A stretch of DNA of 8,469 nt from Candidatus Hydrogenedentota bacterium (GTDB lineage Bacteria > Hydrogenedentota > Hydrogenedentia > Hydrogenedentiales > CAITNO01). Each line of letters starts with the position of its first letter. The stretch's first letter is position 1. A model generated the notes under the pieces. That model did not search any database. It was given only the letters and a program-made list of their open reading frames with translations, and was not told the DNA's origin. The position numbers and the translations under genes were made by a program. Positions 5,660 through 8,469 of the stretch are shown here, piece by piece. The stretch spans positions 1 to 8,469 of the forward strand of contig CAIXUF010000440.1 in NCBI GenBank assembly GCA_903922535.1, read 5' to 3'.

Positions 5660-7420
5660 ATGCACAAGCAGAAACGTTTCGTTTTGGCGGCAATCGTCCT
5701 GTCAACCTTGGCCGCAGGCTCCGTATCCGCCGAGCCCCGCGTCTTGACGGACGCCAATCTGGCGTCAGGGCAGCAGCCTGAGATCGGTGACACCGTTATC
5801 CTCAACGATTTCGCCCGGTGTTTCCCGCATGCCGCCATCGGCCCGGAGAACAAGCCCGGCACATGGTGGTTGCGGTCCTACACAACTCCGACCGGAACGG
5901 CAGGGAAGATGCTCTGCGTCGAGGCCCGCGACAAGGAGAAGCCTGAAACGTGCATTGCCCCCCCGGTGACGTACCCGCTCACGCTGTCCGGCGTGTATGA
6001 CATCTGGGTCTGCACCTACCGGACCGAGTTCGGCGGAGGCATCGACATCAAGCTGACGGGGGACAAGGTCTATGGGACCATCGACCCGTGGGAATGCCCG
6101 CTTGACGCATGGCCGCCGAAACCCGGCAGCGCCGGGAAACTGGTCGAGGTCTTCTGGAAGACCGCCGACCTTGGCGGCCAGAACATCAGTCTCCGGCAAC
6201 CCCACGGAACCTATCAGAGCCTGTGGTGGGGCTTGTGCAATGCCCATCTCGCCCACATAAAACTGGTCCGGCGCGACCCGGCCGAAGTGCGGCAGGCGGA
6301 TCAGGCCAAGGCCGCCGCGCCGGGAAGAAAAGGCGTCATCATCGACCGCGACGGCATGTCACTCGTCTGGATGTGGGGGACGGAGGACATAGACTGCATA
6401 CTTCAGCAGGTGGAGCAGTTCCGGTACGGCAACGTTGAGGCGCTGAACTGGTGCCAGGGCACCACCTTCGCCACCAACTTCCCGCACCCGATGTCCACGG
6501 GCTTCACGGGCTACGGGCCGATTTGCGGCCGGCTGGGCGACCAGCGATATGACCGCGTGGAAAAGAGCTTTCAGACGCGCGGCATTGACGTGCTCCAGAC
6601 GCTCGTTGACCGGTGCCACGAGATCGGGATTAAGATCTACGTCTCCCAGCGAACCAGTGAGGGCGGCGCCACAGACCAGTCGCGCGCCCATCCCGAATGG
6701 TTCCTCAAGACCGGAGGCGCCAGGGGCTGGTCGGCCAACTGGGCTTTGCCCGAAGTGCGGAAGTTCTTTGTGGATTTCATGCTCCACACGGCCGGGAACT
6801 ATGACATTGACGGGCTGACCGTTGACTTCTCCCGCTGCCGGTACAACTTCGAGGCCGGCGAAGAGAAGCCCGAATACATGAACGAATACCTCCGTGAACT
6901 GCGCAAGGGTCTGGATTGCATCGGCCAAGATCGCGGCAAGCACCTCGCCCTCAATGCATCCTTCGCCGGCAACACCTGGTACGAGGGCCGGACGCCAGAA
7001 CAGCAGGGACTGGACCCCGCCGCGTGGGTCAAGGAGTCTCTCGTCGACTGCATCATGCCCGAAGGACGCGAAGCGGCCAAGTACATCGAAGTGTGCCGGG
7101 ACACCAAGACCCGGTGTTACCCGCGCTACTGTATGACCATGAGTTTCGAGGGCGATTCGCTCATGCCCAATCTGCATGACCCCACGCCCGAGGAGGACAA
7201 GGCGGATCGGTCGCCCTTCTACCAGTATGGCCCCCGCCAGATCACCGAGGGTGTTCTGAAATGGTACCAGGCCGGTGCCGAAGGCGTCTTTCTCTTCAAC
7301 TTCTCCGATGCCTGGATGACACTGCGCAATCTGCCCTATCCGGATCTGCTCACAAAGGAACTGGCCTCCGGCCAACCCGCCAACATGCGCGAAGGAGAAG
7401 AGGTCGCCTGGCAACCGTAA
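5660..7420 (+). CDS. Secreted family-10-like (beta/alpha)8 glycosyl hydrolase
   Basis: The 586-residue product has a Sec signal peptide (MHKQKRFVLAAIVL..., cleavage after SVSA, residue 24). Residues 26-205 are rich in beta-type, Trp-containing sequence and look like an accessory beta-sandwich, perhaps carbohydrate-binding. A linker (206-224) leads into an alpha/beta barrel (about 225-560). GIKIYVSQR (323-331), HPEWFLK (344-350) and, after a helix, YDIDGLTVDFSRCRY (381-395) follow the order seen in GHL10-type proteins (PF02638-like: HPEW, then YDVDGIH-DD). Asp384, Asp389 and Glu468 (MPEG) are the acidic residues at strand ends that I would test as catalytic; I cannot prove which act. The final strand is GVFLFNFSDAW (542-552). 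The gene starts 13 bases after the upstream stop and is surely co-transcribed with the SGNH-propeller gene. Its natural polysaccharide is unknown. Confidence 0.82.
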   Translation: MHKQKRFVLAAIVLSTLAAGSVSAEPRVLTDANLASGQQPEIGDTVILNDFARCFPHAAIGPENKPGTWWLRSYTTPTGTAGKMLCVEARDKEKPETCIAPPVTYPLTLSGVYDIWVCTYRTEFGGGIDIKLTGDKVYGTIDPWECPLDAWPPKPGSAGKLVEVFWKTADLGGQNISLRQPHGTYQSLWWGLCNAHLAHIKLVRRDPAEVRQADQAKAAAPGRKGVIIDRDGMSLVWMWGTEDIDCILQQVEQFRYGNVEALNWCQGTTFATNFPHPMSTGFTGYGPICGRLGDQRYDRVEKSFQTRGIDVLQTLVDRCHEIGIKIYVSQRTSEGGATDQSRAHPEWFLKTGGARGWSANWALPEVRKFFVDFMLHTAGNYDIDGLTVDFSRCRYNFEAGEEKPEYMNEYLRELRKGLDCIGQDRGKHLALNASFAGNTWYEGRTPEQQGLDPAAWVKESLVDCIMPEGREAAKYIEVCRDTKTRCYPRYCMTMSFEGDSLMPNLHDPTPEEDKADRSPFYQYGPRQITEGVLKWYQAGAEGVFLFNFSDAWMTLRNLPYPDLLTKELASGQPANMREGEEVAWQP

Positions 7421-7536
7421 GGGGCATGGCCTTCACCGGCATACCTCCCATGACAGGCGATGACCGCATGCAGGCAACAGATCGCAACACCTCGGGCGCA
7501 AATGTTCACCGCTTGTGGTGACCAAGCGCATGGAAG

Positions 7537-7632
7537 CTTTGGTCGGATACCCAAACGGGGCTGTGGAGTTGGTGAAAAAGGAGGGTGTCTGGGTCCGTTG
7601 CTCCATGATCCCCGTTGGGTATCCGGGCAAAG
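7537..7632. repeat. Long imperfect inverted repeat (96-base stem-loop)
   Basis: The core arms are CGGATACCCAAACGGGG (7544-7560) and CCCCGTTGGGTATCCG (7610-7625). They are perfectly complementary except for one extra A in the left arm. After a 2x2 internal loop the pairing continues outward with CTTTG (7537-7541) and CAAAG (7628-7632). Inward, TGGAG (7564-7568) can pair with CTCCA (7601-7605). The extent of pairing is far beyond chance for an intergenic stretch. Possible roles are a bidirectional transcription-blocking hairpin between convergent genes, a dispersed palindromic repeat or MITE-like remnant, or a structured RNA. The sequence alone does not decide. Confidence 0.7.
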
Positions 7633-7669
7633 GGTCCGAGCGGGCATCCCTGTCGGCCGTCTGTTCAGA

Positions 7670-7682
7670 GCGCCGAAGGCGC
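7670..7682 (-). terminator. GC-rich hairpin after the NagB/AgaI-like gene
   Basis: GCGCC (7670-7674) and GGCGC (7678-7682) form a 5-base stem with a 3-base loop. On the minus strand it starts nine bases after the TAA stop of the isomerase gene, where a terminator would be expected. No U-run follows (TCTGAACAG), so termination would have to be inefficient or factor-assisted. Confidence 0.35.
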
Positions 7683-7691
7683 GACACAGCC

Positions 7692-8408
7692 TTACAGCGC
7701 CGGCACGGCGGCGCGATCCGCGAAAAGATGCGCCTCCGGGTGCAGCCACAGCAAGGACGCGGGAAACTCGGTGCTAATGTCGCCGGTCATCAACCGGCGC
7801 AACGCTTCCGCCTTGGCCGCGCCATTGACCATCAGCACAATCCGCCGCGACCGCAACACCTCGGCCATGCCCAGCGTGAAGCCGTGCGTCGGCACACCCA
7901 GTGCGGCGTCCAACATGGCATGTTTCAACGTGGAGGCTTCGGTCAGGTGCGCCTCAGCGGGCAGCGTGGCCGCGGGATAGTTGAGCCCGACATGCCCGTC
8001 GGCCCCCATGCCCAGTATGCACAGGTCGATGCCTCCTGCCCGTTCGATTTCCACGCGGATGCGGGCACATTCTGCCTCCGGGTCAGGGGCGTCGCTTTGG
8101 AAACCGATCAGCCGCTCTTCCGAAAGCCCCCACGGTCCCAGAATATTCTCCCGGATGTAGACCTCGCAGGTCGCGGGGTCATCCATGGCAAGACCACCCC
8201 ATTCATCCAGCTTCAAAATGCGCACCTGCGCCAAGTCGGCCGAATGCCGCGCCAGTTCCGCATAGAGTCCCAGCGGGCTTGCGCCCGTGGCCACGCAAAT
8301 CACGCTGTCCGGCTTCTCCCGAACACACGCGAGCACCTGTTCCGCGGCGCTTTGGCAGGCCGCGTCATAATCTTCCACCACCGTCAAATGCGCGAGCGTT
8401 TTACTCAT
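7692..8408 (-). CDS. Glucosamine/galactosamine-6-phosphate isomerase (NagB/AgaI family)
   Basis: This 238-residue cytoplasmic protein belongs to the NagB/RpiA/AgaI sugar-phosphate isomerase fold. These enzymes convert hexosamine 6-phosphate to ketohexose 6-phosphate and ammonia. The phosphate-binding loop is ATGASPLG (40-47). The catalytic-base motif is KLDEW (66-70), with Asp68 equivalent to Asp72 of E. coli NagB. The ring-opening motif is GADGHVGLNYP (135-145), with Asp137 and His139. LDEW, DLCILGMG and STEFPASLLWLH resemble the AgaI (galactosamine-6-phosphate) branch more than NagB, going by remembered sequences. At position 144 Tyr replaces the Glu found in both branches (Glu148 of NagB), a codon I checked at 7977-7979. 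The enzyme may be altered in mechanism or substrate. The length matches short bacterial NagB proteins. The start is ATG 8408 with a loosely spaced GAGG upstream. It is convergent to the hydrolase operon. Confidence 0.88.
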   Translation of the reverse strand: MSKTLAHLTVVEDYDAACQSAAEQVLACVREKPDSVICVATGASPLGLYAELARHSADLAQVRILKLDEWGGLAMDDPATCEVYIRENILGPWGLSEERLIGFQSDAPDPEAECARIRVEIERAGGIDLCILGMGADGHVGLNYPAATLPAEAHLTEASTLKHAMLDAALGVPTHGFTLGMAEVLRSRRIVLMVNGAAKAEALRRLMTGDISTEFPASLLWLHPEAHLFADRAAVPAL

Positions 8409-8469
8409 TCGATCCAGCCCTCTGGTTTTTATTGATTTTTCAGGCTCTCTAAACGTATAATCATCATAC
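8409..8469 (-). promoter_or_regulatory. AT-rich leader of the isomerase gene with edge palindrome
   Basis: This is the upstream region of the minus-strand isomerase gene and is cut by the window end. GAGG (8421-8418 on the transcript) is a plausible ribosome site about 10 bases before the ATG. GTAT (8455-8458) and ATAC (8466-8469) form a 4-base dyad with a 7-base spacer at the very edge, and TATACG on the minus strand is a poor -10 candidate. The sequence is notably more AT-rich than the genes. A promoter and perhaps an operator are likely here, but most of it lies outside the window. Confidence 0.35.

Larger units (their letters stand above)
7421..7691. other. Non-coding convergent intergenic region rich in palindromes
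   Basis: This 271-base gap separates the ends of two convergent genes and shows no believable gene of its own. Open frames crossing it continue antisense into the NagB/AgaI-like gene and lack a ribosome binding site. It contains a small dyad GCTTG/CAAGC (7511-7527), the long imperfect stem at 7537-7632, and a compact hairpin at 7670-7682. None is followed by a convincing T-tract on either strand. Confidence 0.6.

Noticed and set aside
6359..7414. A 351-codon open frame antisense to the glycosyl hydrolase gene.
   Set aside because: The opposite strand has a signal peptide, a ribosome site and barrel motifs; this frame has none.
7545..7624. An integron attC site, suggested by GTTGGGT fitting GTTRRRY and a bulged base in the opposite arm.
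   Set aside because: Pairing continues outward beyond the core boxes, the left box is one base too long, no integrase or cassette arrangement is present, and the neighbours are ordinary operon genes.
7670..7682. A strong Rho-independent terminator for both convergent genes.
   Set aside because: The hairpin is real, but neither strand has a T-tract after it; kept only as a weak minus-strand candidate.
7515..8435. A 306-codon frame on the plus strand crossing the palindromic gap and the isomerase gene.
   Set aside because: It is antisense to a gene with clear NagB/AgaI motifs, has low-complexity Arg/His/Gln composition, and has no ribosome site.

Overview
The window comes from a GC-rich bacterial chromosome. 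It holds five convincing protein-coding genes and very little spare DNA. Nothing in it identifies the organism directly. The gene repertoire resembles glycan-degrading members of the PVC group (Planctomycetota, Lentisphaerota, Verrucomicrobiota, Kiritimatiellota) or the related Hydrogenedentota: a Tat-exported BNR/Asp-box protein, a GDSL (SGNH) hydrolase fused to a five-bladed-propeller-like domain, a secreted family-10-like glycosyl hydrolase, and an MFS carrier of the type found beside sialidase-like genes. That placement is an inference from gene content and was not measured.

Layout. Positions 1-131 are an AT-rich left-edge segment with two short palindromes. A leftward (minus-strand) unit follows, with the BNR/Asp-box 'sialidase-like' gene (1543-2829) upstream and an MFS transporter (132-1394) downstream. 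The two are separated by about 150 bases that contain a hairpin and a possible 30-codon ORF coupled to the BNR stop. A divergent promoter region lies at 2830-2973; candidate -10 boxes for both directions overlap on the palindrome GTATAC. A rightward unit follows: a large secreted protein with an active-looking SGNH domain, a second decayed SGNH-like domain and a C-terminal propeller (2974-5646), then only 13 bases later a secreted (beta/alpha)8 glycosyl-hydrolase-like protein (5660-7420). The space at 7421-7691 is non-coding and rich in inverted repeats. A convergent minus-strand gene (7692-8408) encodes a sugar-phosphate isomerase/deaminase of the NagB/AgaI family, and its leader (8409-8469) runs off the right edge.

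How the genes could work together (inference): three exported proteins, one by Tat and two by Sec, would recognise, de-esterify or cleave an extracellular glycan. The MFS carrier would import the released sugar, and the NagB/AgaI-like enzyme would feed a hexosamine phosphate into central metabolism. The substrate is unknown. The BNR protein has clear Asp-boxes but no obvious FRIP arginine, and the NagB/AgaI-like protein has Tyr where the family has its catalytic Glu, so the obvious reading 'sialic acid or GlcNAc catabolism' should not be taken for granted. I saw no CRISPR array, tRNA, rRNA, transposase or phage gene.
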